A stretch of DNA of 20,589 nucleotides from JBHGBB01 sp041946755 (lineage in GTDB: Bacteria > UBP4 > UBA4092 > JAOAEQ01). Shown here one piece after another: positions 15,190 through 20,589 of the stretch. The position numbers and the translations under genes were made by a program. The notes below the pieces were generated by a model. It searched no databases, had not been told where the DNA came from, and saw only the letters and a program-made list of their open reading frames with translations. The stretch spans positions 1-20,589 of the forward strand of contig JBHGBB010000047.1 of assembly GCA_041946755.1 (NCBI GenBank). The letters are read 5' to 3'. Within the stretch, counting starts at the first letter, position 1. Each line of letters starts with the position of its first letter.

Positions 15190-15681
15190 ATGTTTAACCA
15201 GGACATAACCATACTCCAAGCTGAAATAGATGATGCCGCCGATATATTAACGTTGCAGAAGATAGCATATCAGAGTGAAGCGGAACTATATCAGGATAAT
15301 CAGATTCAGCCGTTAGTCGAGACGATCGATGAACTCCGGCTCTCGTTTCAGGATAAAACGTTTCTGAAAGCGGTTATCGATACCCGGATAATCGGCTCGG
15401 TTCGAGGGTATGAACAAGATGGGACCGGTTATATCGGGAAACTGATCGTCCATCCAGAATTCCAGAATCTTGGGATCGGTCAGAAGCTTATGGCAGCGAT
15501 CGAAATCCGGTTTGGTTCAGTGCAGAGGTATGAGCTATTCACCGGGCATAAAAGCCAAAGAAATATTTATCTCTATCAGAAACTCGGGTATAAAATATTT
15601 AGGCGCGAGAAGGTATCGGAAAATTTGGAATTAGTATATATGGAGAAGAAGAATATAGCGATGAATAGCCCCGATTTTTAA
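15190..15681 (+). CDS. GNAT family N-acetyltransferase
   Basis: A 163-residue single-domain acetyltransferase. Motif A, YIGKLIVHPEFQNLGIGQKLMAAIE (81-105), contains the acetyl-CoA pyrophosphate-binding Q-x-x-G-x-G (92-97). The preceding strands (TFLKAVIDTRIIGSVRGYEQDGTGYI) and the following FTGHKSQRNIYLYQKLGYKIFRREKV complete the GNAT fold with the usual YxKLGYxxF motif B. The acceptor (amine, peptide or small molecule) is unknown. The last four residues and the stop codon (TAA 15679-15681) lie inside a perfect repeat hairpin, so the native C-terminus was probably changed by insertion. No Shine-Dalgarno is seen before ATG 15190. Confidence 0.9.
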   Translation: MFNQDITILQAEIDDAADILTLQKIAYQSEAELYQDNQIQPLVETIDELRLSFQDKTFLKAVIDTRIIGSVRGYEQDGTGYIGKLIVHPEFQNLGIGQKLMAAIEIRFGSVQRYELFTGHKSQRNIYLYQKLGYKIFRREKVSENLELVYMEKKNIAMNSPDF

Positions 15682-15950
15682 ATCGGGGGTTTTAAATATG
15701 GTAATTCGTATGGGTTTTAACCCAGTTTATAGTTTAATAATGCAATCTAATTTAACGAAGATATGATTCTGGGCTAAAGCCCTTTTTACAACGCCATTTT
15801 GGCCCCCCTATCTAAAGATAGGGGCTATTCAGGTATAAGCTACTATATGAATTGAATCGCCCCGATTCCCGGAACATAACGGGGTAAATTTTAAATCGGG
15901 AATCAAGAATATAAAGAGTTAATTGGGTTATAACTCAATCCATTATAGGA
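15669..15950. repeat. hairpin cluster in the GNAT-ABC spacer (277 bp, no gene)
   Basis: Perfect hairpins in order: CCCCGATTT-TT-AAATCGGGG (15669-15688), overlapping the GNAT stop codon; TGGGTT-TT-AACCCA (15711-15724); GGGCT-AA-AGCCC then TTTTT (15771-15787), terminator-like; CCCCTATCT-AA-AGATAGGGG (15805-15824); then a looser set CCCCGATT (15861-15868) against AATCGGG (15894-15900). All have 2-base loops except the last. Nothing coding is seen. Confidence 0.85.
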
Positions 15951-15958
15951 AAAGATAA

Positions 15959-16762
15959 ATGCTAATCAATAAAACCCATCCTTTATTAGAATTCAAAAAT
16001 GTTACGGTACTGAAAGGTGCAGAACATAAAAAGGTGTTGGATTCGATCTCGTTAACCATCCATGCGGGCGAGAATATCGCTATCCTCGGGCCGAATGGAG
16101 CCGGGAAATCCTCGTTAATTAAAACCATTACCCGGGAATATTATCCGATTCCGGATGGTGCAGAAGTTATCTCCCGGATATGGGGGCAAGAGGTATGGAA
16201 TGTATTCGATCTGAGGTATCTATTAGGTATCGTTTCCAATGATTTGCAATATACCTGCACCCGGGAGATCACCGGGTATGAGATTATTCTTTCCGGGTTT
16301 TTCAGCAGTATCGGGTTATATCAGGAGCGGATATCTAAAACCATGAAACAGAAAGCCGACCAGGTTCTAGCATTTCTGGAAATCGAGCATTTACAAGATA
16401 AGGTTATGACCGAAATGTCGTCCGGTGAAGCCAGGAGATTTCTTATCGGCCGGGCGCTGGTACATGACCCGAAAGCCCTGATACTCGATGAACCGACTAA
16501 TAGCTTGGATATCCATGCAGTGCATCGGTTCAGGAATATATTAAGGAAAATCGCTAGGTCTGGAACCAGTATTATTCTAATCACCCAGCATCTGCAAGAT
16601 ATTGTCCCGGAAATATCCCGGGTGGTATTAATGAAACAGAGCCGGATTTTTATGGATGGTAAAAAAGAGGAGATATTAACTTCCCGGAATATCGGGAAAC
16701 TGTATGACATCGCGGTCCAGATTAAAGAGAACAACGGATATTATTATGTAGTGGGATACTGA
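15959..16762 (+). CDS. orphan ABC transporter ATP-binding protein (ModF/YlmA-like class)
   Basis: A 267-residue ABC ATPase. Walker A is GPNGAGKS (44-51), the Q-loop Gln is at 97 (SNDLQ), the signature is MSSGEARRF (153-161, in place of LSGGQ), Walker B is KALILDEP (172-179) with D-loop NSLD (181-184), and the switch His is His211. All catalytic residues are present, so it should bind and hydrolyse ATP. No permease or binding-protein gene lies nearby, and the short length and degenerate signature fit soluble or orphan ABC proteins of the ModF-like group, so it may pair with a remote permease or work outside transport. AGGA lies 11 bp before ATG 15959. A repeat element begins within 10 bp after its stop. 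Confidence 0.88.
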   Translation: MLINKTHPLLEFKNVTVLKGAEHKKVLDSISLTIHAGENIAILGPNGAGKSSLIKTITREYYPIPDGAEVISRIWGQEVWNVFDLRYLLGIVSNDLQYTCTREITGYEIILSGFFSSIGLYQERISKTMKQKADQVLAFLEIEHLQDKVMTEMSSGEARRFLIGRALVHDPKALILDEPTNSLDIHAVHRFRNILRKIARSGTSIILITQHLQDIVPEISRVVLMKQSRIFMDGKKEEILTSRNIGKLYDIAVQIKENNGYYYVVGY

Positions 16763-16776
16763 AAGGCTGGTTAAAT

Positions 16777-16864
16777 GGCCTGCCTGCGCGAAGCCGAAGC
16801 ATGGATTTTATCCAAATAGAATAACCCTATTCCAGATAACACTTACTTCGCTTCGGCATAGGCA
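16777..16864. repeat. inverted-repeat element flanked by 8-bp direct repeats
   Basis: Arms CCTGCC (16779-16784) / GGCAGG (16861-16866) and GCCGAAGC (16793-16800) / GCTTCGGC (16850-16857) enclose about 50 bp of AT-rich sequence. GGTTAAAT occurs on both sides (16769-16776 and 16865-16872), which looks like a target duplication, but the right copy also belongs to the GTTAAATA tandem. Confidence 0.65.
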
Positions 16865-16865
16865 G

Positions 16866-16924
16866 GTTAAATAGTTAAATAGTTAAATAAAAGCAGTCAT
16901 CAGATATGAGTTGTCAGATGTGAG
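16866..16924. repeat. GTTAAATA x3 octamer tandem and adjoining 14-bp alternating tract
   Basis: Three exact copies of GTTAAATA at 16866-16889; in inverse orientation this is the AACTATTT tandem at 3927-3954. The following TCATCAG, ATATGAG, TTGTCAG, ATGTGAG keeps a 7/14-bp phase. Confidence 0.85.
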
Positions 16925-17055
16925 TGGACAAACCGACTGTTGATAACTAATATCTGTCTACTTTACCTAATAAGATAGAGACAATATCCGTGGTTTATCT
17001 ATGGTAAATTAAATAGTCGGAAATTGTTTTCCAGTTCGTTTTAAAGTCTCTCGAT

Positions 17056-17191
17056 AATCTTTTACCATTTGGTAAAAGATTGTTTTGGGTAGGAAATCGA
17101 GTCTTCCGATAATCTTTTGCCAAATGGCAAAAGATTGTTTTGTATAGAAACTGGACAGTTCCAGTAATTCTTTTCCATATGGAAAAGAATT
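17056..17191. repeat. array of three 26-bp hairpins at exact 55-bp period
   Basis: Hairpin 1: AATCTTTTACC-ATTT-GGTAAAAGATT (17056-17081). Hairpin 2: AATCTTTTGCC-AAAT-GGCAAAAGATT (17111-17136). Hairpin 3: AATTCTTTTCC-ATAT-GGAAAAGAATT (17166-17191). Each has a perfect 11-bp stem and 4-base loop. Starts are exactly 55 bp apart. Stem changes are compensated on both arms. The two 29-bp spacers both begin GTTTTG and are partly similar. Confidence 0.95.
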
Positions 17192-17311
17192 ATTCCAGGT
17201 CGGATTTATTATACTTCAGCATTATTCTACCGCTAGAACCATATCCAAACTCTATTCTAACCTTATCAACTAACTTCGTTTTACCCGGTTTTATTTACAT
17301 GCTTCGAGTAG

Positions 17312-17376
17312 GGGCGAGGTTTCCTCGCCCGAAACTGGTTTCTCTATACTAGTTCATGGGCAGGGAAACCCTGCCC
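17312..17376. repeat. pair of GC-rich hairpins (GGGCGAGG and GGGCAGGG stems)
   Basis: GGGCGAGG-TTT-CCTCGCCC (17312-17330) and GGGCAGGG-AAA-CCCTGCCC (17358-17376), both perfect 8-bp stems with 3-base loops. The left one is preceded by GTAGG, as is the partial word at 15072. They resemble the ends of dispersed GTAGGGGCGA...CCTGCCC elements seen in many bacterial genomes. Confidence 0.85.
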
Positions 17377-17464
17377 TTACCTGAATCTCATCCCAATTCC
17401 AAGTTAACCCACATCGGAAAATATATCCCTTTTCCCCGGGTTTCTGGGTATCCCGATCCCGGAG

Positions 17465-17498
17465 TTGCACCGAACGAGATCGATCTCGTTCGGTGCAA
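17465..17498. repeat. perfect 34-bp palindrome
   Basis: TTGCACCGAACGAGATC (17465-17481) is followed without a loop by its exact inverse GATCTCGTTCGGTGCAA (17482-17498). CCCGG words lie on both sides (17458-17462 and 17500-17504). Confidence 0.95.
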
Positions 17499-17607
17499 TC
17501 CCGGTGGAAAATAATGATAAGGCAAGATAAAAGATAACTTAGTGACACTGTTTTACGATAGAATATCTGGATAAGAATAATGCATTAGATAATTAGAATA
17601 ACCAAGT

Positions 17608-18711
17608 ATGGGTAAAGTCAGTATCGTTAAAACCAATCTCGGGATTAAACCGGCATTAATCAAATCGATAGAGCTTATCGGTGGACTAGAAAAATATCTC
17701 AAACATACCGATAAGATAATGCTGAAACCGAATATTAATGGTACTGAAGGGATAACCAGTCTAGACTTAACCGAATCAATAATTCAACTGCTTAATGATT
17801 TTGGAGTTAAAGAGATACTGATTGCTGAAGCTGCGTTCGGGCCGCCGCATTTAACTGATACCTTCTTCCATAAAACCGGGTATACCGGGTTAGCTAAAAA
17901 GTATGGATTGAAACTATTAAATCTAAATAAATCGGCTGTTAAACAGGTTGCCGTAAAAACCCCATTAAGTTTGGAAACGATAAACCTGGCGCAGGAAGTG
18001 TTTGCAGTCGATACTATCATCAATATCCCGGTGATGAAAGTGCATTATGCGACCGGAATAACCTTATCGCTTAAGAATCTGAAAGGATTATTAGTTGGCG
18101 ATGAGAAACGGCATTTCCATGAAATCGGGTTGGATAAGGCCATAGTCGATTTGAATAATACCATCCCGCCAACCTTGAATATAATCGATTGTATCTCTGG
18201 TATGGAGAAGATGGGCCCGCGTGGCGGGGATATGGTGCAATTAGATTTCATTATGGCTGGTGGGGATCGGGCTGAAATAGATTATCTCGGTACCCGGATT
18301 ATGGGGTATACTCTGGATGAAGTCAAACATCTGAAATATTTTCTGGATTCGCATCCGATTAATTTGGATGCTATCGAAATAGTTGGTGAAACGATTGATC
18401 AGGTAAAATATCCGTTCAAGAAAGCGAAATTAGAAGCGATTATTCCCAAACGGTTCCGGCATCATGAGAAAGATGCATGTAGTACCTGCATGAATGCGCT
18501 ATTATTATCATATCAATTCCTGGAAAAAGAGGCGGACCATGATATCGATATCTATTTAGGGTCGATTTTGGTTGACCCGGAGTTGGGGAAAGGAATCAAA
18601 ATCGGGTTCGGGAATTGCTGTTATAAAAACCTGCGGGATAAAATGCCGTTCGATAAATTCATTCGCGGCTGCCCGCCATATCCATTCGATTTGAAAAAGG
18701 CTTTGGAATAA
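17608..18711 (+). CDS. DUF362 domain-containing protein
   Basis: A 367-residue protein with the DUF362 layout: an N-terminal segment on a loop-strand core, DKIMLKPNINGTEGITSLDLTESIIQLLNDFGVKEILIAEAAFG (about 35-78), then the central NIPVMKVHYATGITLSLKNLKGLLVGDEKRHFHEIGLDKAIVDLN (about 138-182) and the GGDRAEIDYLGTRIMGY region. DUF362 proteins are of uncertain function; some are fused to ferredoxin domains. Here no complete ferredoxin follows, but C-terminal Cys occur at 291 and 294 (CSTC), 337-338 and 355 (RGCPPYP), so a metal or iron-sulfur site is possible. No Shine-Dalgarno precedes ATG 17608, and the long hairpin-rich spacer lies upstream. A MITE-like repeat follows. Confidence 0.85.
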   Translation: MGKVSIVKTNLGIKPALIKSIELIGGLEKYLKHTDKIMLKPNINGTEGITSLDLTESIIQLLNDFGVKEILIAEAAFGPPHLTDTFFHKTGYTGLAKKYGLKLLNLNKSAVKQVAVKTPLSLETINLAQEVFAVDTIINIPVMKVHYATGITLSLKNLKGLLVGDEKRHFHEIGLDKAIVDLNNTIPPTLNIIDCISGMEKMGPRGGDMVQLDFIMAGGDRAEIDYLGTRIMGYTLDEVKHLKYFLDSHPINLDAIEIVGETIDQVKYPFKKAKLEAIIPKRFRHHEKDACSTCMNALLLSYQFLEKEADHDIDIYLGSILVDPELGKGIKIGFGNCCYKNLRDKMPFDKFIRGCPPYPFDLKKALE

Positions 18712-18757
18712 GGGTAAAGCGAGTATAATTATAAACTTTACCTAGGGTACACTCTAT

Positions 18758-18839
18758 TGTCATTGCGAGGAGAGTAGCGACGAAGCAATCTTAACTATCA
18801 TATTATAAACGGGATTGCTTCGCTTCGCTCGCAATGACA
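18758..18839. repeat. 82-bp inverted-repeat element of the CATTGCGAG...CTCGCAATG type
   Basis: Terminal arms TGTCATTGCGAG (18758-18769) and CTCGCAATGACA (18828-18839) are exact inverses, as are inner arms CGAAGCAATC (18781-18790) and GATTGCTTCG (18813-18822). From memory, this is a non-coding repeat type that occurs in many unrelated bacterial genomes. Confidence 0.9.
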
Positions 18840-18850
18840 GCAGGAATATT

Positions 18851-18880
18851 TTTACAAAAACGCTAAATCTAGAGGGTAAT
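18851..18880 (+). promoter_or_regulatory. possible promoter of the DUF3298-like gene
   Basis: TTTACA (18851-18856) and GGTAAT (18875-18880) are spaced 18 bp. The leader to ATG 18898 would be about 10 bases, with no Shine-Dalgarno. Confidence 0.3.
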
Positions 18881-18897
18881 GAGATAAATACAGTAAT

Positions 18898-19611
18898 ATG
18901 ATTTATAGATATTGTCGACGCTGGATATTATTGTTATCAGTTATTCTATTCTGCGGACATGGATATCAAGCATATGGTATGGAACAATTCCCGCGGTTAA
19001 TCGTATCCGAGAAAAAGATTAAACAGGAAACTGATAATTATCAGCTCAATATCCAATATCCGATAACCAGTAATCGCTCGATCAACCGGGCGATTGACCG
19101 GTTGATCCAAAAAAATATTAAGATATTTAAACAGGAGCTCAGCCCAATCCGTATTTCTCCTGACTGGCGGAATGAACTCTGGTGCCGATATACTACTACC
19201 CAATATTCCAACCGGATCGGCAGTTTCCGGTTCGATATCTATACCTTTACCGGTGGCGCGCATGGGAATACCGAGGTGATCACTAAAACCTATGATTTCA
19301 AGACCGGGAAAGAAGTTATAGTGACCGATCTATTCTATCCGAAAAAAGATTATTTAATGCAGATATCGGAATTAGTCCGGCCGAAATTAACCAGCCAATT
19401 GGAAATGCCCGATTTAAATTGGATACAATCCGGGACCGCACCATACCCGAAAAATTATCGGGCGTATATGCTAACTCCATCAGGAATCGTATTCGTATTC
19501 CAGCAGTATCAGGTCGGGCCGAGAGTAGTAGGCATGCCGGAAGTAGAACTTAAATGGGAAGAAATAGATAAACTCCTCAGTATGCCATTTCGATATCCAA
19601 TTAAATCATAA
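18898..19611 (+). CDS. secreted DUF3298-like (RsiV/PdaC C-terminal type) protein
   Basis: A 237-residue protein with an N-terminal signal peptide: basic MIYRYCRRW, hydrophobic ILLLSVILFCG, probable cleavage near AYG at about residue 26. Cys19 is not in a clean lipobox. The mature part begins with a strand-rich region (YQLNIQYPITSNRSINRAIDRLIQKNIKIFKQEL) typical of DUF4163, then YTFTGGAHGNTEVITKTYDFKTGKEVIVTDLFYP, the hallmark GGAHG segment of DUF3298, and a closing GIVFVFQQYQVGPRVVGMPEVELKWEEI. The pair DUF4163-DUF3298 occurs in RsiV anti-sigma factors and peptidoglycan deacetylase accessories; this protein has neither a cytoplasmic anti-sigma part nor a catalytic deacetylase domain. A likely periplasmic or surface role, unassigned. 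Confidence 0.82.
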   Translation: MIYRYCRRWILLLSVILFCGHGYQAYGMEQFPRLIVSEKKIKQETDNYQLNIQYPITSNRSINRAIDRLIQKNIKIFKQELSPIRISPDWRNELWCRYTTTQYSNRIGSFRFDIYTFTGGAHGNTEVITKTYDFKTGKEVIVTDLFYPKKDYLMQISELVRPKLTSQLEMPDLNWIQSGTAPYPKNYRAYMLTPSGIVFVFQQYQVGPRVVGMPEVELKWEEIDKLLSMPFRYPIKS

Positions 19612-19650
19612 TATCTTATTGAACCTAAACATAATCAATCCGGAGTATTA

Positions 19651-19683
19651 AGACAATCTTTTGTAAATTGTTTTGTCTTTTTG
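19651..19683 (+). terminator. possible weak terminator after the DUF3298-like gene
   Basis: AGACAAT (19651-19657) can pair with ATTG...TTGTCT (19667-19678) with a bulge, followed by TTTT. It overlaps the -35 region of the next promoter, so both cannot be sure. Confidence 0.35.
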
Positions 19684-19690
19684 ATATAAT
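19661..19690 (+). promoter_or_regulatory. promoter of the DUF6144-like gene
   Basis: TTGTAA (19661-19666) and consensus TATAAT (19685-19690) with an 18-bp spacer; the expected transcript starts near 19697, and AAAAGGAA follows as Shine-Dalgarno before ATG 19721. Confidence 0.6.
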
Positions 19691-19720
19691 AACAGCAATA
19701 CCTAAACAAAAGGAATCGCA

Positions 19721-20275
19721 ATGAAAAAGTATGAATATCATCGGATTGAAGAGTTAGAAACCCAGCTAAAAAAAGCGAAGGTTAAACCGGCAATCATCAC
19801 CCGGATTATGCGCGGTGGAGATAAAATCCTTAAGAAATCGAAACCGGTAGAGAAAGCTGAATGGTTAAGATTAGCGATGGAACGGATGGATGCGGTATTA
19901 CCCGCTTCGGTGCGATATCAGGTCAGAGAAGAATGCGCTTGTAGTACTACCGGAGGCAGACTGAAACTCATTACCAAACTTAGCGCCGAAAATCCTGAAC
20001 TAGATCAGTTTTTTATAGCGGTCGATCGATCGCATATATTCGGGAAATCGGTTAAAAAGCAAGGGAAAACCGTTTATGTCGATTTCGGGTTAACCCAATG
20101 TGTCTGCAGTCCGAAATTCGCTACCGAGTTGGTTTCGATAACCTATTGCCATTGTTGTAAAGGGCATATCATAAAATTATTGGAAGCAGCATTACAGCAA
20201 CCGTTACGCGGAGATGTAATTTCTTCCGCTTGTTCCGGGGGTAAAACCTGCCGGTTTGCAATTTATCTATCTTGA
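19721..20275 (+). CDS. cysteine-rich protein, DUF6144-like
   Basis: A 184-residue protein with nine cysteines in paired groups: Cys72 and Cys74 (EECACSTTGGR), Cys127 and Cys129 (CVCSPKF), Cys143, 145 and 146 (ITYCHCCKGHI), Cys171 and Cys177 (SSACSGGKTC). The order EECAC..., then QCVC, then SITYCxCCxGH, then the final SGGxxCxF matches a family I recall as DUF6144, found mostly in anaerobes; no reaction is established. The many Cys suggest a metal-binding or redox fold. The N-terminal ~65 residues are helical and basic. The start has AAAAGGAA 6-7 bp upstream and a good promoter. The next gene starts 16 bp after its stop with its own GGAGG, so the two are probably one operon. Confidence 0.62.
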   Translation: MKKYEYHRIEELETQLKKAKVKPAIITRIMRGGDKILKKSKPVEKAEWLRLAMERMDAVLPASVRYQVREECACSTTGGRLKLITKLSAENPELDQFFIAVDRSHIFGKSVKKQGKTVYVDFGLTQCVCSPKFATELVSITYCHCCKGHIIKLLEAALQQPLRGDVISSACSGGKTCRFAIYLS

Positions 20276-20291
20276 AATCAGGAGGATGAAT

Positions 20292-20589
20292 ATGAAAAAA
20301 GGCGATAAGAAATTACCGTATGTAGTTTTGCATATTGCTATTAGCGCTGATGGTCGGATAGATTGGTTTACCCCGGATATCGGTATCTATTATCAGCTAA
20401 TATCGGTATGGAAAGAAGATGCAACTTTAGCCGGTAGTGATACCATTCAAAAACCGGGTGAAAAAATCCCGCCGGAAAGAGAAACGGATTTCGCACCGGT
20501 AACAATCGATCCGAAAGATACCCGGCCGTTAATGGTTATTATTGATAGTAAAGGGAAGGTACGGAACTGGCATATATTACAAGGCCATC
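20292..20589 (+). CDS. RibD C-terminal/dihydrofolate reductase-fold protein (3' end outside window)
   Basis: The first 99 codons are visible and the frame runs off the window. The start KKLPYVVLHIAISADGRID (about 6-24) and the following IGIYYQLISVWKEDATLAGSDTI (about 31-53) match the opening strand and the G-rich helix cap of the RibD C-terminal/DHFR fold, where NADPH binds and the substrate carbonyl is reduced (5-amino-6-ribosylamino-pyrimidinone phosphate in true RibD). The later RPLMVIIDSKGKVRNWHILQ is the next conserved strand. Whether this is the riboflavin enzyme or a stand-alone relative cannot be told from the part visible. GGAGG at 20281-20285 favours ATG 20292 over the in-frame ATG at 20286, which is too close. 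Confidence 0.8.
   Translation, partial: MKKGDKKLPYVVLHIAISADGRIDWFTPDIGIYYQLISVWKEDATLAGSDTIQKPGEKIPPERETDFAPVTIDPKDTRPLMVIIDSKGKVRNWHILQGH

Larger units (their letters stand above)
16763..17607. other. 845-bp non-coding region rich in hairpins
   Basis: I find no credible gene: short open frames on both strands are cut through by palindromes and lack start signals. In order it holds an inverted-repeat element (16777-16864), a GTTAAATA tandem (16866-16889), a TCATCAG/TTGTCAG heptamer tract (about 16897-16924), a three-hairpin array (17056-17191), two GC-rich hairpins (17312-17330 and 17358-17376) and a perfect 34-bp palindrome (17465-17498). This is the longest gene-free stretch in the window. 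Confidence 0.85.

Noticed and set aside
15959..16762. Complete ABC importer or exporter locus
   Set aside because: No permease or solute-binding gene is found on either side; only the ATPase is present.
17056..17191. CRISPR array (26-bp repeats, 29-bp spacers)
   Set aside because: Only three units, the units differ from one another and each is a perfect self-complement with a loop; spacers are similar to each other; no cas genes.
17140..17548. Short open frames on both strands in the 845-bp spacer
   Set aside because: They run through several palindromes, lack start signals and do not resemble any protein.

Overview
The window reads as a chromosomal segment of an uncultivated, moderate-GC bacterium. 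Bacterial signs are a tRNA-Ser with encoded CCA, rho-independent terminators, Shine-Dalgarno sites on some genes and a type II pseudopilin-like domain. I cannot assign a phylum from the sequence alone. All 21 protein genes I accept (two cut by the window ends) and the tRNA lie on the + strand. Most are single housekeeping or accessory genes, not one pathway.

Layout. 1-635: end of an M16 zinc peptidase. 772-5582: two neighbouring GT-C type membrane glycosyltransferase-like proteins, then a membrane-anchored protein with a GspG-like tail; this suggests an envelope or surface-glycan locus. 5763-5853: tRNA-Ser(GGA), followed by a nest of palindromes. 6090-9152: DUF3795 zinc-finger-like protein, a small conserved protein with C-terminal CxxC, an ICMT-type methyltransferase, a nitroreductase and a cupin. 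9242-10837: a visibly AT-richer gene of unknown function with a C-terminal HEPN-like R-x5-H motif and its own strong terminator, probably acquired. 10987-14239: EamA transporter, VOC protein, a UDG-superfamily protein with a family-4-like iron-sulfur Cys pattern, and a 1-Cys peroxiredoxin. 14481-16762: LOG-family protein, GNAT acetyltransferase, orphan ABC ATPase. 17608-20589: DUF362 protein, secreted DUF3298-like protein, a Cys-rich DUF6144-like protein, and the start of a RibD-C/DHFR-fold reductase.

The most striking content is between the genes. Nearly every spacer carries repeats of two styles. The first is heptanucleotide-phased tracts of at least seven word families (AATGTCA, GCTAAAT, CTGCAAT, TTCGGAA, GGAAGAA, ATTAAGA, TGGCTTC), formally like the STRR heptanucleotide repeats known from heterocystous cyanobacteria. 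The second is clusters of perfect hairpins. These elements enter genes: an 84-bp heptamer-phased block (12 x 7 = 28 x 3) sits in frame in one glycosyltransferase, a palindrome sits in frame in the other, one repeat unit supplies a start codon, and one hairpin supplies a stop codon. The 845-bp spacer at 16763-17607 holds three 26-bp hairpins at an exact 55-bp period, with changed but still paired stems, plus a perfect 34-bp palindrome.

Seven of the 20 visible gene starts have a clear Shine-Dalgarno site. Most others have none, so leaderless or SD-independent initiation may be common here.
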